Source: Sulfitobacter undariae (GTDB lineage Bacteria > Pseudomonadota > Alphaproteobacteria > Rhodobacterales > Rhodobacteraceae). Taken from it: a stretch of 64,000 nt of DNA. Under the pieces are notes generated by a model. The model ran no database searches and was not told the DNA's origin. It worked only from the letters and a program-made list of their open reading frames with translations. Below, in pieces: positions 9,629 through 18,581 of the stretch; position 1 is the stretch's first letter; each line of letters opens with the position of its first letter. The stretch lies in NCBI RefSeq assembly GCF_014196805.1, contig NZ_JACIEI010000011.1, forward strand, positions 39,774 to 103,773. Reading direction: 5' to 3'. A program made the translations under genes and the position numbers.

Positions 9629-10126
9629 ATGAAATATCTGCCTTACCTCACCACTGTTGCTGTGGCTGGCCCTGCGCTGGCCCATGAAGGTGTGCAGGTC
9701 GTGCCGCAAGGCGGGAAACGTCATGTTTTCGGGTTCAGCAACAAGGTGATGGGGCCGCTGGCGCTCTGCGCGGCACTGATGTTTGCGCCATTTTTTGGCG
9801 GTGCGGCACAGGCGCAAAGCGCTGCAGAGTGTATTGAGCCACAGCAGCAACAGCTGATGAATGCTTGCGCCCAGAAAGACTATGAAGTTGCAGATGCCGC
9901 ACTGAATTCGGCGTGGAAATCTGCCAAATCCTTTGCCGATGCGATTGGAGAAGGTGATGCACTGCTGGATGCTCAGCGGGCATGGCTCAGCTACCGTGAT
10001 GCGGCATGTGAGGTCCATGCCAGCCCGTTTGAGGGCGGTTCGCTACAGCCTTTGATCCGCACCACTTGCCTGAGCGAACTTACAGCGGAGCGCACGCGCA
10101 TGCTGCTTGAATTTAATGCTTACTGA
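9629..10126 (+). CDS. DUF1311/LprI-like periplasmic protein, with an extra N-terminal leader
   Basis: The ORF encodes 165 residues with two signal-peptide-like stretches in tandem. The first (MKYLPYLTTVAVAGPALAHEG) has a good Shine-Dalgarno (AAAGGA). The second begins at Met41 (9749) and ends in AQA. The mature part, with three Cys residues and LDAQRAWLSYRDAACEV, is a DUF1311 domain as in the lysozyme inhibitor LprI. The first leader resembles the start of a small AHEG-type membrane protein that I recall next to ureA in roseobacters, so this ORF may be a deletion fusion of two former genes. The native start of the DUF1311 protein is probably 9749. Its neighbours are ureA and ureC remnants. 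Confidence 0.72.
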   Translation: MKYLPYLTTVAVAGPALAHEGVQVVPQGGKRHVFGFSNKVMGPLALCAALMFAPFFGGAAQAQSAAECIEPQQQQLMNACAQKDYEVADAALNSAWKSAKSFADAIGEGDALLDAQRAWLSYRDAACEVHASPFEGGSLQPLIRTTCLSELTAERTRMLLEFNAY

Positions 10127-10168
10127 GCCAATCCGTAGAGCCAGTACAATCATACAAAGAGCACCCCA

Positions 10169-10480
10169 ATGAAAACGCCTGATCCTTTTGGTTATTTTAA
10201 CAATGCCGTCCAGATGGCCCATATCATGGTCGAGGCTCAGTCGGTGATTGGGATGCGCATGATGGGCATGGCGGGGCTCTGGTCTGTGCCCAAGGGGGAG
10301 GATGAAACCATGGTGGCCGAGAAGCTTCAGGCCATGACACGCGCCAGCGCGGACGCAACGGCCTTGATGTTGCGCGGCGGTACACCTGATCAGATTACCG
10401 CCGCAGCCTTAAAACCTTATCGCCAGAAAACCCGCGCCAATGCCAAACGCCTTGGTAAACGCGGCCTCAAAACAAGCTAA
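10169..10480 (+). CDS. Conserved small protein of roseobacter urease clusters
   Basis: A 103-residue helical protein, Met- and Ala-rich, with a basic C-terminus (KPYRQKTRANAKRLGKRGLK). I recall proteins of this type (sometimes labelled antifreeze protein) between urease genes in Rhodobacteraceae, with no established function. The pattern FNNAVQMAHIMVEAQSVIGM suggests an amphipathic, phasin-like helix. It lies between the DUF1311 gene and the ureC remnant, and it looks intact although the urease genes around it are decayed. Confidence 0.6.
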   Translation: MKTPDPFGYFNNAVQMAHIMVEAQSVIGMRMMGMAGLWSVPKGEDETMVAEKLQAMTRASADATALMLRGGTPDQITAAALKPYRQKTRANAKRLGKRGLKTS

Positions 10481-10505
10481 CCTAAATGCTGGTCAAATCG
10501 CACTT

Positions 10506-10740
10506 GTGCAATATACTTATATGTATGGGCCACCCACGGGGGGCCGCATCCGCCTTGGTGATATGGGGCTGACCATTCGGGCGTCTACAAAACGGACTTG
10601 GGACAGGCGGATGGGCTCGCGGCATCGCGGGCTTGGCCAAGCAAGCGATTGCGGTGAAAAGCGCGCGCACTAATGGCCCATTTTCGACTTGTGATTTCGC
10701 GGAAATGTGGCCCGTTGAGCAACGCTATTTTCTGTTCTAA
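10506..10740 (+). pseudogene. ureC: ureC (urease alpha subunit) remnant, both ends kept and the middle deleted
   Basis: The first segment reads YTYMYGPPTGGRIRLGDMGL, matching the UreC N-terminus (YAxMYGPTTGDRVRLGDT). After a frame change the sequence reads GLAKQAIAVKSAR and then TCDFAEMWPVEQRYFLF before TAA. These match two blocks near the UreC C-terminus (LGLxKRAIAVKGTRG and TCEPAxVLPMAQRYFLF, recalled). About 500 of roughly 570 codons are gone, including every nickel ligand and the carbamylated lysine, so the product cannot be a urease. The last block ends 33 nt before ureE, which fixes the original gene order. Confidence 0.85.
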
Positions 10741-10773
10741 AGCCACTCCGACTCTAACGAATGAGACCCTGAT

Positions 10774-11250
10774 ATGCCCGACCACCTGACCCGAACAACC
10801 CGCCTTGCAGGTACATGGAAGACCGCTGTTGCCAGTTGTGAACTGGCGTATGATGCGCGTTTCATCTGGCGCGAGGTGATAACAACCCGTGAGGGGCAAA
10901 GTGTGCTGGTTGATCTGCCCAAGGCGACTTCCCTCAATCACGGGGATGCGCTTGAGGCGGCTGACGGTCAATTGATCGAGATCATAGCCGCGGATGAAGA
11001 CCTGTTGCAGATCGCAGGCGATAATCTTGTGCAATTGGCGTGGCACATGGGTAACCGCCATACAGCCTGTCAGATTGAAGCGGATTACCTGCTGATCCAG
11101 AGTGATCCGGTGATTAAGCACATGTTGGAGCATCTAGGGGCGACTGTGACTGTGGTGCGTCGGCAGTTTACGCCTGAAGGCGGGGCATTTGGCCGTACTT
11201 GCAATCACGTACACGGCGAAATCCCCCGTAAGCATGATCACGCACATTGA
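10774..11250 (+). CDS. ureE: Urease accessory protein UreE (nickel chaperone)
   Basis: A 158-residue protein with the UreE N-terminal peptide-binding-like domain and the C-terminal metal-binding domain. The nickel-site neighbourhood WHMGNRHTACQIE (about residues 89-101) and the conserved LEHLGATV...F.PEGGA.G segment are present. The tail HVHGEIPRKHDHAH is His-rich. UreE normally delivers Ni2+ to the UreDFG-apourease complex. Here the catalytic subunits are remnants and ureF and ureG do not follow: transaldolase comes next. It therefore looks like an orphan survivor, either kept for metal handling or not yet decayed. Confidence 0.88.
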   Translation: MPDHLTRTTRLAGTWKTAVASCELAYDARFIWREVITTREGQSVLVDLPKATSLNHGDALEAADGQLIEIIAADEDLLQIAGDNLVQLAWHMGNRHTACQIEADYLLIQSDPVIKHMLEHLGATVTVVRRQFTPEGGAFGRTCNHVHGEIPRKHDHAH

Positions 11251-11447
11251 TCGGGGATGTGGCGGGGGAGGCATCTGGGCTGAGCCAAGGGACAGCTGCA
11301 CCAGCTTAGCTTGCGCTGTTCGGATATCAGCGCATAGTCATGGATGGATTTGGCGCTAAATCTGGGGTAGACGGGCGGTAGACCCATTGATGGTGCTGCG
11401 GTTCATACGCTGCGCCACGCCCTAGTGAGCAAACAAGGAACCACGAT

Positions 11448-12389
11448 ATGACAAATGTGTTGGATCAACTGCGCACCATGACAACAGTTGTCGCCGATAC
11501 TGGCGAAGTTGCTGCGGTGAAAACCTATCAGCCGGTGGATTGCACCACCAACCCCTCCTTGGTTCTCAAGGCGCTGACTGATCCCGCCTCTGAGGCGTTG
11601 GTCGTGAAAGAGATCGAGGCAGGCAAAGCCGCTGGCCTGAACGCGGAACAAGTGACCGAAGTCTTGACTGTGGCCATGGGCGCAGAACTGGCCGCGCTGG
11701 TACCGGGACGTGTCTCTACCGAAGTAGACGCCTGCCTGTCGTTTGACACAAAGGCATCCGTTGCCCGCGCCCGCGCCATCGTGGCGGAATACGACAAGCG
11801 CGGCGTCGGCAAAGACAAAATCCTGATCAAACTCGCCTCCACTTGGGAAGGCATCCGCGCTGCGGAAATCCTGCAAAACGAGGGGATTGATTGTAACCTG
11901 ACGCTGCTGTTTTCTATGGCCCAAGCAGTGGCTTGCGCAGATGCAAAATCATTCCTGATCTCGCCTTTTGTGGGCCGTATCACGGATTGGTACAAAAAGG
12001 CCGAAGGCCGTGACCACTATGCGCCAGATGAAGATCCGGGTGTGAAATCTGTCCGTGCGATCTATGACTATTACAAATCCAACGGCATCAAGACCGTTGT
12101 CATGGGCGCGTCCTTCCGCAGCAGTGACCAGATCAAGGCGCTGGCGGGTTGTGACAACCTGACAATCGCGCCAAGCCTGTTGGATGAAATGGGCAATGAT
12201 CCTAGCGAATTGAAGCGTGTTCTGTCGCCTGAAAACGCCGGCGGCGTTGCGGCGATTTCGATGGATGAAGCCAAGTTCCGTTGGGAAATGAATGCCGATG
12301 CGATGGCGACTGAGAAACTGGCCGAAGGCATTCGCAACTTTGATGCTGATCACCAGAAACTGATCAAGGTGATCGCAGCACGCATGTAA
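11448..12389 (+). CDS. tal: Transaldolase
   Basis: A 313-residue cytosolic enzyme of the non-oxidative pentose phosphate pathway, transferring dihydroxyacetone units between sedoheptulose-7-P and glyceraldehyde-3-P. The signature CTTNPSLVLKA occurs at about residues 32-42, and the Schiff-base lysine lies in ILIKLASTWEGI (about residues 124-135). The length matches the classical TalB type rather than the short MipB type. The Shine-Dalgarno AAGGAA precedes the start, and a strong hairpin terminator follows. Confidence 0.96.
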   Translation: MTNVLDQLRTMTTVVADTGEVAAVKTYQPVDCTTNPSLVLKALTDPASEALVVKEIEAGKAAGLNAEQVTEVLTVAMGAELAALVPGRVSTEVDACLSFDTKASVARARAIVAEYDKRGVGKDKILIKLASTWEGIRAAEILQNEGIDCNLTLLFSMAQAVACADAKSFLISPFVGRITDWYKKAEGRDHYAPDEDPGVKSVRAIYDYYKSNGIKTVVMGASFRSSDQIKALAGCDNLTIAPSLLDEMGNDPSELKRVLSPENAGGVAAISMDEAKFRWEMNADAMATEKLAEGIRNFDADHQKLIKVIAARM

Positions 12390-12417
12390 TGCGCTGATCA
12401 AGTGTACTAATCTGATA

Positions 12418-12451
12418 TGCCGTTCCGGAAACCTCCGGAACGGCATTTTTT
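12418..12451. terminator. Intrinsic terminator between tal and the TonB receptor gene
   Basis: An 11-bp perfect stem (TGCCGTTCCGG with CCGGAACGGCA, 6-nt loop) is followed by TTTTTT on the plus strand. It terminates tal and probably serves the convergent receptor gene as well. Confidence 0.88.
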
Positions 12452-12466
12452 ATGCTATTGCGACGC

Positions 12467-14503
12467 TTAGAACGTCGTCGCGATGCTGACCTTAAAGTTG
12501 CGGCCGGGGGCTGCGCGTGTGGACAGGCGTGGCGTGTATTCTTTGTCGAATGCATTTTCGATCCCGAACCGGATTTGCGAATTGCGCAACACACCTTGGG
12601 ACGGCTTGTAGGTTGCCCGCAGGTTATGCACGACAGAACCCGCCACAACTGCATCTGTGCCCTCATACCGTTTGCTGCCCTGCATTTCCCAGCTCAGGTC
12701 CAGCTCTTCGCCGAACTTTTTGCCCAAGGTCAGTTGCAACGTATCAGCAGGCGCTCCGCGCCAATCATCCAATGTGTTCTCAGAGCCGTATTCTTCAGCG
12801 CGCACGATGTTTGCGTTCAAATCCACATAAAGCCCACTGTCCATTGCATAGGAGGCCTCCAGTTCCAGACCTTTGGTCTCAATCTTGTCGATCGAGGTTG
12901 AGCTTCTTGCAGAGTAGGATGTTACGTCCCAAAGGGCGGTTTGATAGAGGTTGGCCTTGACTGAGAAGCTATCACCTGATGAGAAAACATCGCTTGCGGC
13001 ATAAGACGCGCCAAATTCAAAGGTGCGGGATTTCTCGGATTGGGACATGTAGATGTCATTGTTCAGGTCATCAATGATCGGCAGGTTTTCAGTATAGGCG
13101 GCACTCCCGAACACGGCGAAGCCGTTGTTAAAGGCATAGCGTAAAGACAGCCCACCCATCAGCGCGTCATTGCTGTAGTTGCCATCATAAGGCGCGGTTG
13201 ACCCATCAATTTGCGAGTGCTCATAGCGCAGGGCAGGGGTGACAGTCCAAGAACCGATGTCCATTGTGTCTATTGCATACAGCGCCACGCGTTTGTCTGT
13301 GCCCCCATAAGCGGAATTAGCATTCAGGCGTTTTTTGTTGATCAGTTCAAAACCTGTGCGCAATTCATGGTTGATCAGGCCAGTATCAAACAGCGCGGTG
13401 TTTTTCGCTGTCAACTTGGTCGTTTCATAGCGGTGATCGGCATTCACAGTGCCAAAGCCACCCGCAGGGAAACCATCCTGAAACCGGCATGGGTTGCTAG
13501 GATCGTCACAGGTTGAAGTACCTGCAATATATTCCTGCGTGATTTCCTGATCAGCGTAAGACAGGGTGACGTTCAGATCAATAAGGTCATTGGCGGGGTT
13601 ATAGGCATAAACCAGTGCAGCCGTGCGTGAATTCACGGTGCGGTCCACATTGCCAAACATCCCGCCGCTGGTCACAAACGTATCATAAGGCACATCGGAT
13701 TCGTCTGTGTTGCTGACGGTATAGGACAGCGCAATGGATTGGTCGCGGTTTTGTCCAAACGTATAGCGGCCTTTGACCAGATAGGAGGGCAGGGTGAACG
13801 CGCTGTTGCCGATCTCCGTGCCGTTGCCGCTTTGCTGTAAATCCTGATCACGCCATGTGTAGTTCAACATCGCCTCAAAATCGTCGGATACCTTCCAAGC
13901 AAGGTTGGTGGAGCTAGTGATGCCGCCACCGTTGCTGGAGAATTCCAGCGTTTGTGTGCCAACAAAGCCGATTTCCCCATTGGTGAAGTCTGACGCGTCC
14001 TTTGTCTCAAGTTTGACCACACCACCGATAATGCCTGAGCCGTATTCAAAGCTGCCTACAGTGCCGCGAATAACTTCGGCGGACTTATACAAAAAGGGAT
14101 CGGTGAACAATTGCGTGCCAAGGCGGTAGATTTCTTCTGCGCCAACAGATGCCCCGTCAACAACCACAGCTACCTTTTGGTCTGTGCCGTAGGTAGAGTT
14201 TGCGCCATAGCCACGGATGTTGATCCCTGACCCTTGCGGGGTAGACCCGTTTACAAGGCTGACACCCGGTACGGTGTCAATCAGCTCGGCGATGGTGCCC
14301 GGTTGGCGGTCATCAATTTCGTCTTGGTCAATCAGCGTGACAGCCGTGGCAGTGTTGGTTTGCACCTCACGTTTGCTTTCGCCCAAGGTGATCTGCCCCA
14401 GATCAACGCCCGCCTCTTGGGCGGATGCGGCGGCAGTCAGCCCCAGTATTACAGTGCAGGCAGTAGTCATGCGCAATGCTGCGCGCCGTGATGGATAAGA
14501 CAT
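12467..14503 (-). CDS. hmuR: TonB-dependent heme/hemoglobin receptor (HmuR-like)
   Basis: A 678-residue outer-membrane beta-barrel protein. The signal peptide (about residues 1-28) is cleaved after SAQ. The plug domain (about 50-165) contains PGVSLVNGSTPQGSGINIRG. The barrel carries the NPANDLIDLNVTLSY segment similar to the NPxL box of heme receptors, and it ends with an aromatic Phe (KVSIATTF). The heme specificity is inferred mainly from the divergently transcribed hmuSTUV operon. The Shine-Dalgarno AAGGGAA precedes the ATG. Expression is probably iron-controlled through the shared 220-nt divergent region, though I could not identify a convincing Fur/Irr box. Confidence 0.88.
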   Translation of the reverse strand: MSYPSRRAALRMTTACTVILGLTAAASAQEAGVDLGQITLGESKREVQTNTATAVTLIDQDEIDDRQPGTIAELIDTVPGVSLVNGSTPQGSGINIRGYGANSTYGTDQKVAVVVDGASVGAEEIYRLGTQLFTDPFLYKSAEVIRGTVGSFEYGSGIIGGVVKLETKDASDFTNGEIGFVGTQTLEFSSNGGGITSSTNLAWKVSDDFEAMLNYTWRDQDLQQSGNGTEIGNSAFTLPSYLVKGRYTFGQNRDQSIALSYTVSNTDESDVPYDTFVTSGGMFGNVDRTVNSRTAALVYAYNPANDLIDLNVTLSYADQEITQEYIAGTSTCDDPSNPCRFQDGFPAGGFGTVNADHRYETTKLTAKNTALFDTGLINHELRTGFELINKKRLNANSAYGGTDKRVALYAIDTMDIGSWTVTPALRYEHSQIDGSTAPYDGNYSNDALMGGLSLRYAFNNGFAVFGSAAYTENLPIIDDLNNDIYMSQSEKSRTFEFGASYAASDVFSSGDSFSVKANLYQTALWDVTSYSARSSTSIDKIETKGLELEASYAMDSGLYVDLNANIVRAEEYGSENTLDDWRGAPADTLQLTLGKKFGEELDLSWEMQGSKRYEGTDAVVAGSVVHNLRATYKPSQGVLRNSQIRFGIENAFDKEYTPRLSTRAAPGRNFKVSIATTF

Positions 14504-14722
14504 TTGATTCCCTTGTAAGCAGGTCTATCGACGGTGCTTGCTCGGGGCTGGCGTGTCGTTGAATTGGAAAAATTGTGATGATGTTTCGATCACCCTATTG
14601 CAGGTCATAGTAAAGCCGACTAAATCTGTCAAGAATGATGCGCATCGCCGTATCCGAGCCAGCCGTTCCGCGTGCCAGCCAGTGTTTTGCCTGATCGAAG
14701 CCAACTGGACCGAGGAATTACA

Positions 14723-15769
14723 ATGACCCACCTGACCCCAATCGAGATTCGCGATCTGCGCGACAAAAGCCCGAATCTGCGTGCGCGTGACTTTACCGAG
14801 CAGAACGGGTTGAGCGAAGCAGCCTTGCTTGCGGCTTATACAGGGCAGGGCGTGACACGCATTGACGCACATCCAGACCAGATCATGGCGGCTGCGCAAG
14901 AGTTGGGTGAGGTGATGGCGCTGACACGCGTGGCGTCCTGTGTACACGAAAAGGTCGGCGTTTATGAAAACTATCATTCAGGCCAGCACGCATCCATGGT
15001 GTTAGCCGAAGACATTGATCTGCGCATTTTTGCCTCCCACTGGCAGCACGCCTTTGCGGTTGAAACGCCAACGGATGAGGGCGTGCGGCGGTCCTTGCAA
15101 GTGTTTGATGCGGCAGGGGATGCGGTGCACAAAATATTCCTGCGCGAGGCATCATTGGTTGATGCCTGGGCGGGGATCAAGGAAAAGTTGACGCTGGAAA
15201 GCCAAAGTCAGGTGATAGAGGTCAGCCCGCGCCAGCCTGCCGAGGCGGCCAAATCCGATCCACTCAAGCTGGATATCTTGCGCAAGGAATGGGCGCGGCT
15301 GACGGATACACATCAGTTTTTGCGCCTGTGTTCCAAGCTCAAGATGAACCGTTTGGGCGCTTACCGCATTGCAGGTGCGCCTTTTGTGCGGGCGCTGGCA
15401 CCACAGGCCGTGGATCAGATGCTTCATCTTGTACAAGAACGCGGCACCGAGATCATGTTTTTTGTCGGCAACAGGGGGTGCATCCAGATTCACAATGGCC
15501 CGATCAAAACACTACGCGCTATGGGGCCGTGGCAAAACGTGCTGGACCCGAAATTCAATCTACATTTGCGGCTGGATCACATTGCCGAAGTCTGGGCCGT
15601 TGAAAAACCCACCCAGCGCGGCATGGCTGTCTCGGTGGAGGCTTTTGATAAAAACGGCGGGCTGATTTTCCAGACCTTCGGATTGGGTAAAGAGGGCCGC
15701 GATAATCGGCCCGCGTGGAAAGAGATTGTAGATGCGCTTGAGGGTCTGGAAGAGCAGGTGCCAGCATGA
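14723..15769 (+). CDS. hmuS: Hemin-degrading/heme-trafficking factor HmuS
   Basis: A 348-residue cytosolic protein of the HemS/HmuS/ChuX family made of two similar repeats (about residues 30-165 and 215-345), as usual for this family. These proteins receive imported heme and store or degrade it. The start at 14723 (MTHLTPIEIRDLR) has GAGGAA upstream, and the longer frame from 14672 is unlikely. The stop overlaps the hmuT start (ATGA), so it is the first gene of the hmuSTUV operon and divergent from the receptor. Confidence 0.92.
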   Translation: MTHLTPIEIRDLRDKSPNLRARDFTEQNGLSEAALLAAYTGQGVTRIDAHPDQIMAAAQELGEVMALTRVASCVHEKVGVYENYHSGQHASMVLAEDIDLRIFASHWQHAFAVETPTDEGVRRSLQVFDAAGDAVHKIFLREASLVDAWAGIKEKLTLESQSQVIEVSPRQPAEAAKSDPLKLDILRKEWARLTDTHQFLRLCSKLKMNRLGAYRIAGAPFVRALAPQAVDQMLHLVQERGTEIMFFVGNRGCIQIHNGPIKTLRAMGPWQNVLDPKFNLHLRLDHIAEVWAVEKPTQRGMAVSVEAFDKNGGLIFQTFGLGKEGRDNRPAWKEIVDALEGLEEQVPA

Positions 15770-16650
15770 TGCGCAGTAGTCTTTCAGCGGCAACGCAATT
15801 GCGCTTGGCCCTTTCGGCAGCATGTGTCGGGATCGCGGCGCTTTGTGCTGGGCCCGTTTCGGCGCAATCCTCTGATGCGACACGTATTTTGTCCATCGGT
15901 GGCTCGGTGACAGAAATCGTCTATGCGTTGAACCAGCAACACCGCTTGATTGCGCGTGATACGACGTCGGTGTTCCCCGAGGCCGCAATCAAATTACCGG
16001 ATGTGGGCTATATCCGTGCGCTTTCCGCTGAAGGCGTGCTCTCTGTCGCGCCAGAGCTGATCTTGTCGGAAGAGGGCGCAGGCCCGCCCGAGACAGTTGC
16101 CGCGTTGCAGGCAGCGTCGATCCCCTTTGTCACCATTCCCGAAGCCTATACGGCCCAAGGAGTCGTGGCCAAAGTGCTGGCCGTGGGCGAGGCCTTGGGG
16201 CAACAGCAGGCTGCACAGGCGCTGGGCGATCAGATCAACCAGCAGTTTGCGCAGGCGGCTGACAAGTTGAACGGCGTGACCGAGCGCAAGAAGGTGCTGT
16301 TTGTGCTCTCTACCCAAGGCGGGCGGGTGCTGGCTTCTGGTACGCACACGGCAGCGGACGGGATCATCACCATGGCGGGGGGCATCAATGCGATCACGGC
16401 GTTTGAGGGCTATAAACCCCTGACAGATGAAGCGATTTTGGCTGCGGCCCCTGATGTGATCCTGATGATGGACCGTACAGGCGATCACGCAATTGATGAT
16501 GAGGCCATTCGCGCAATGCCTGCGTTTATGCCCACAGCAGCCGCACAAACAGGCGCGATTATACGTATGGATGGCGCGTATCTACTGGGGTTTGGCCCGC
16601 GTACGGCACAAGCGGCACTTGACCTGCACGCAGCCCTATACGGCGGGTGA
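15766..16650 (+). CDS. hmuT: Heme ABC transporter periplasmic binding protein HmuT
   Basis: A 294-residue periplasmic cluster-A substrate-binding protein. The signal peptide runs to about residue 34 (GPVSAQS). The mature start ATRILSIGGSVTEIVYAL is typical of heme/cobalamin binding proteins, and the DVGYIRALSAEGVLSVAPEL segment is the HmuT/BtuF hallmark. It hands heme from the receptor to HmuUV. It overlaps hmuS by 4 nt, and hmuU follows after 4 nt. Confidence 0.93.
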   Translation: MMRSSLSAATQLRLALSAACVGIAALCAGPVSAQSSDATRILSIGGSVTEIVYALNQQHRLIARDTTSVFPEAAIKLPDVGYIRALSAEGVLSVAPELILSEEGAGPPETVAALQAASIPFVTIPEAYTAQGVVAKVLAVGEALGQQQAAQALGDQINQQFAQAADKLNGVTERKKVLFVLSTQGGRVLASGTHTAADGIITMAGGINAITAFEGYKPLTDEAILAAAPDVILMMDRTGDHAIDDEAIRAMPAFMPTAAAQTGAIIRMDGAYLLGFGPRTAQAALDLHAALYGG

Positions 16651-16654
16651 TCTG

Positions 16655-17719
16655 ATGACGGCTCTGAGCGAGGCTCCCCGCGTGATGGACCGGATGCAAC
16701 TGGCCCGTATGGCGCATCTGTGGCTGGCGGTATTGCTGGTTCTTGTGTCGGTGGCCAGTTTGGCCATTGGTGCTTCTGGTACGTCGCTTTGGGCTGCTTT
16801 GATGAAAGTGGCGCAGGGGCAGACGTTGACTCAGACCGAAGAGGTTGTGTTATGGGATATCCGTGCGCCGCGTCTGGTGTTGGGTATCTTGGTCGGCGCG
16901 TCGCTTGCGGTATCAGGGGCGGTCATGCAGGGGTTGTTTCGCAATCCGCTTGCCGATCCGGGCCTTGTCGGGGTGAGCGCGGGCGCGGGATTGGGCGCAA
17001 TCAGTGCGATTGTTCTGGGCGGTCTGCTGCCTGCATCTGTGGCGGCAATCACGGGGCCTTATCTGGTGCCTGTTGCTGCGTTTTTGGGCGGATGGTGCTC
17101 AACAATGTTGCTCTACCGTGTGGCGACACGGGGCGGGCGCACGTCCGTGGCGACGATGCTGCTGGCGGGGATCGCATTGGGCGCGCTGTCTGGTGCGGCA
17201 TCGGGTCTGTTGGTTTATGCTGCGGATGATCGTCAATTGCGAGACCTGACCTTTTGGGGCCTCGGATCATTGGCGGGGGCCAGTTGGGCCAAGGTGATGA
17301 TCGCGGGGCCTTTGATTTTACTGGCGGTTGGCGTTGCCACCACTTTGGGGCGCGGTTTGAACGGGCTGGCGATGGGGGAGGCCACAGCCCATCACATCGG
17401 TATTCCAGTACAACGGATGAAAAACATCGCCATTTTGACTGTCGCCGCCGCGACGGGGGCGGCGGTGGCTGTATCTGGGGGCATCGGGTTTATCGGGATC
17501 GTTGTGCCGCATCTGCTACGCCTGTGGACGGGGCCGGATCACCGCACCTTACTAATCAATTCGGCGCTGTTGGGCGCTATTTTACTGCTGGTGGCAGATA
17601 TGATCAGCCGCGTGGTGATCGCGCCTGCCGAACTGCCCATCGGGATTGTAACTGCCGTGTTGGGTGCGCCTGTGTTCTTGTGGATACTGCTGCGTAAACG
17701 CGGCATGGTGGATATGTGA
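16655..17719 (+). CDS. hmuU: Heme ABC transporter permease HmuU
   Basis: A 354-residue FecCD-family inner-membrane permease with about ten hydrophobic segments. The family motifs GAVMQGLFRNPLADPGLVGV (near residue 90) and SGGIGFIGIVVPHLLRL (near 275) are intact. The start at 16655 lies 4 nt after the hmuT stop; an alternative ATG at 16685 (MDRMQL) would shorten it by ten residues. It pairs with HmuV, whose gene begins one base after the stop. Confidence 0.92.
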   Translation: MTALSEAPRVMDRMQLARMAHLWLAVLLVLVSVASLAIGASGTSLWAALMKVAQGQTLTQTEEVVLWDIRAPRLVLGILVGASLAVSGAVMQGLFRNPLADPGLVGVSAGAGLGAISAIVLGGLLPASVAAITGPYLVPVAAFLGGWCSTMLLYRVATRGGRTSVATMLLAGIALGALSGAASGLLVYAADDRQLRDLTFWGLGSLAGASWAKVMIAGPLILLAVGVATTLGRGLNGLAMGEATAHHIGIPVQRMKNIAILTVAAATGAAVAVSGGIGFIGIVVPHLLRLWTGPDHRTLLINSALLGAILLLVADMISRVVIAPAELPIGIVTAVLGAPVFLWILLRKRGMVDM

Positions 17720-17720
17720 T

Positions 17721-18500
17721 ATGATCAAAGCTGTTGATATTTCTGTGACGCTGGGCAAACGCCTGATTTTGGATCATGTGGCGTTTGAAGCGCAGGCGGG
17801 ACAAGTGACCGCTATTGTCGGGCCGAACGGATCGGGTAAAACGACGCTGCTGCGGGCTGTTACAGGAGATGTTGCGCATAAGGGCGTGGTGTCACTGGAA
17901 GGGGCAAACATCGCCAAAATGCCCGCGTGGGAACTGGCGTCACGTCGCGCAGTCCTGCCACAAGCCAGCACATTGGCCTTTCCCTTTACTGTGATCGAAG
18001 TGGTGCGCATGGGGCAGCAAAACGGCAGCTCGGGTGGGTTTGAACCAATAGCGATGGCCGCGTTGGCCCGCGTGGGTCTACAGGATTATGCCAACCGCTT
18101 CCTTCAGGACCTGTCGGGTGGCGAACAACAGCGCGTGCAATTGGCGCGGGTGCTGGCGCAGGTGTGGTTCCCTGTGGTGGATGGCATGCCGCGCTGGCTG
18201 TTCTTGGATGAGCCTGTCTCGGCGTTGGACATCGGGCACCAATTGCAAGTGATGCAAATCATGCGCGACTTTGCGCAGGCGGGGGGCGGCGTGATCACGG
18301 TGATGCATGATCTCAACCTGACAGCCATGTATGCGGACCGCGTTATGATGATGTCTGGTGGGCGTTTGATTGCCAATGATGCACCTGCGCAGGTGCTGAC
18401 GGATGACATCCTGTCGCGGGCTTATAATTGCGATTTACAGACCAATGTACTGCCTGCGGCAGGCGTGCCGTTCATTCTGCCGCATATGGCGCAGGTTTAG
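17721..18500 (+). CDS. hmuV: Heme ABC transporter ATP-binding protein HmuV
   Basis: A 259-residue ABC ATPase with Walker A GPNGSGKTTLL (about residues 34-44), signature LSGGEQQRVQLARVL (about 131-145), Walker B WLFLDEPVSALD and the switch histidine in VMHDLNLT. It energises heme import through HmuU. The ATG at 17721 immediately follows the hmuU stop. It is the last gene of the operon. Confidence 0.94.
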   Translation: MIKAVDISVTLGKRLILDHVAFEAQAGQVTAIVGPNGSGKTTLLRAVTGDVAHKGVVSLEGANIAKMPAWELASRRAVLPQASTLAFPFTVIEVVRMGQQNGSSGGFEPIAMAALARVGLQDYANRFLQDLSGGEQQRVQLARVLAQVWFPVVDGMPRWLFLDEPVSALDIGHQLQVMQIMRDFAQAGGGVITVMHDLNLTAMYADRVMMMSGGRLIANDAPAQVLTDDILSRAYNCDLQTNVLPAAGVPFILPHMAQV

Positions 18501-18581
18501 CGCCGGCGCGGTGCGAATTTTACTCGCTTTAAAGGGGGAAGGTTTGATAAGGGGACGTGAAACACCCTGAGTAGGTTCCCC

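Noticed and set aside
11251..11447. Remnants of ureF or ureG between ureE and tal
   Set aside because: I read all frames of this gap and found no segment resembling UreF or the UreG P-loop region.
14504..14722. Iron-responsive operator between the heme receptor and hmuS genes
   Set aside because: Regulation by iron is expected, but I could not find a sequence that convincingly matches a Fur, Irr or RirA site, so none is annotated.
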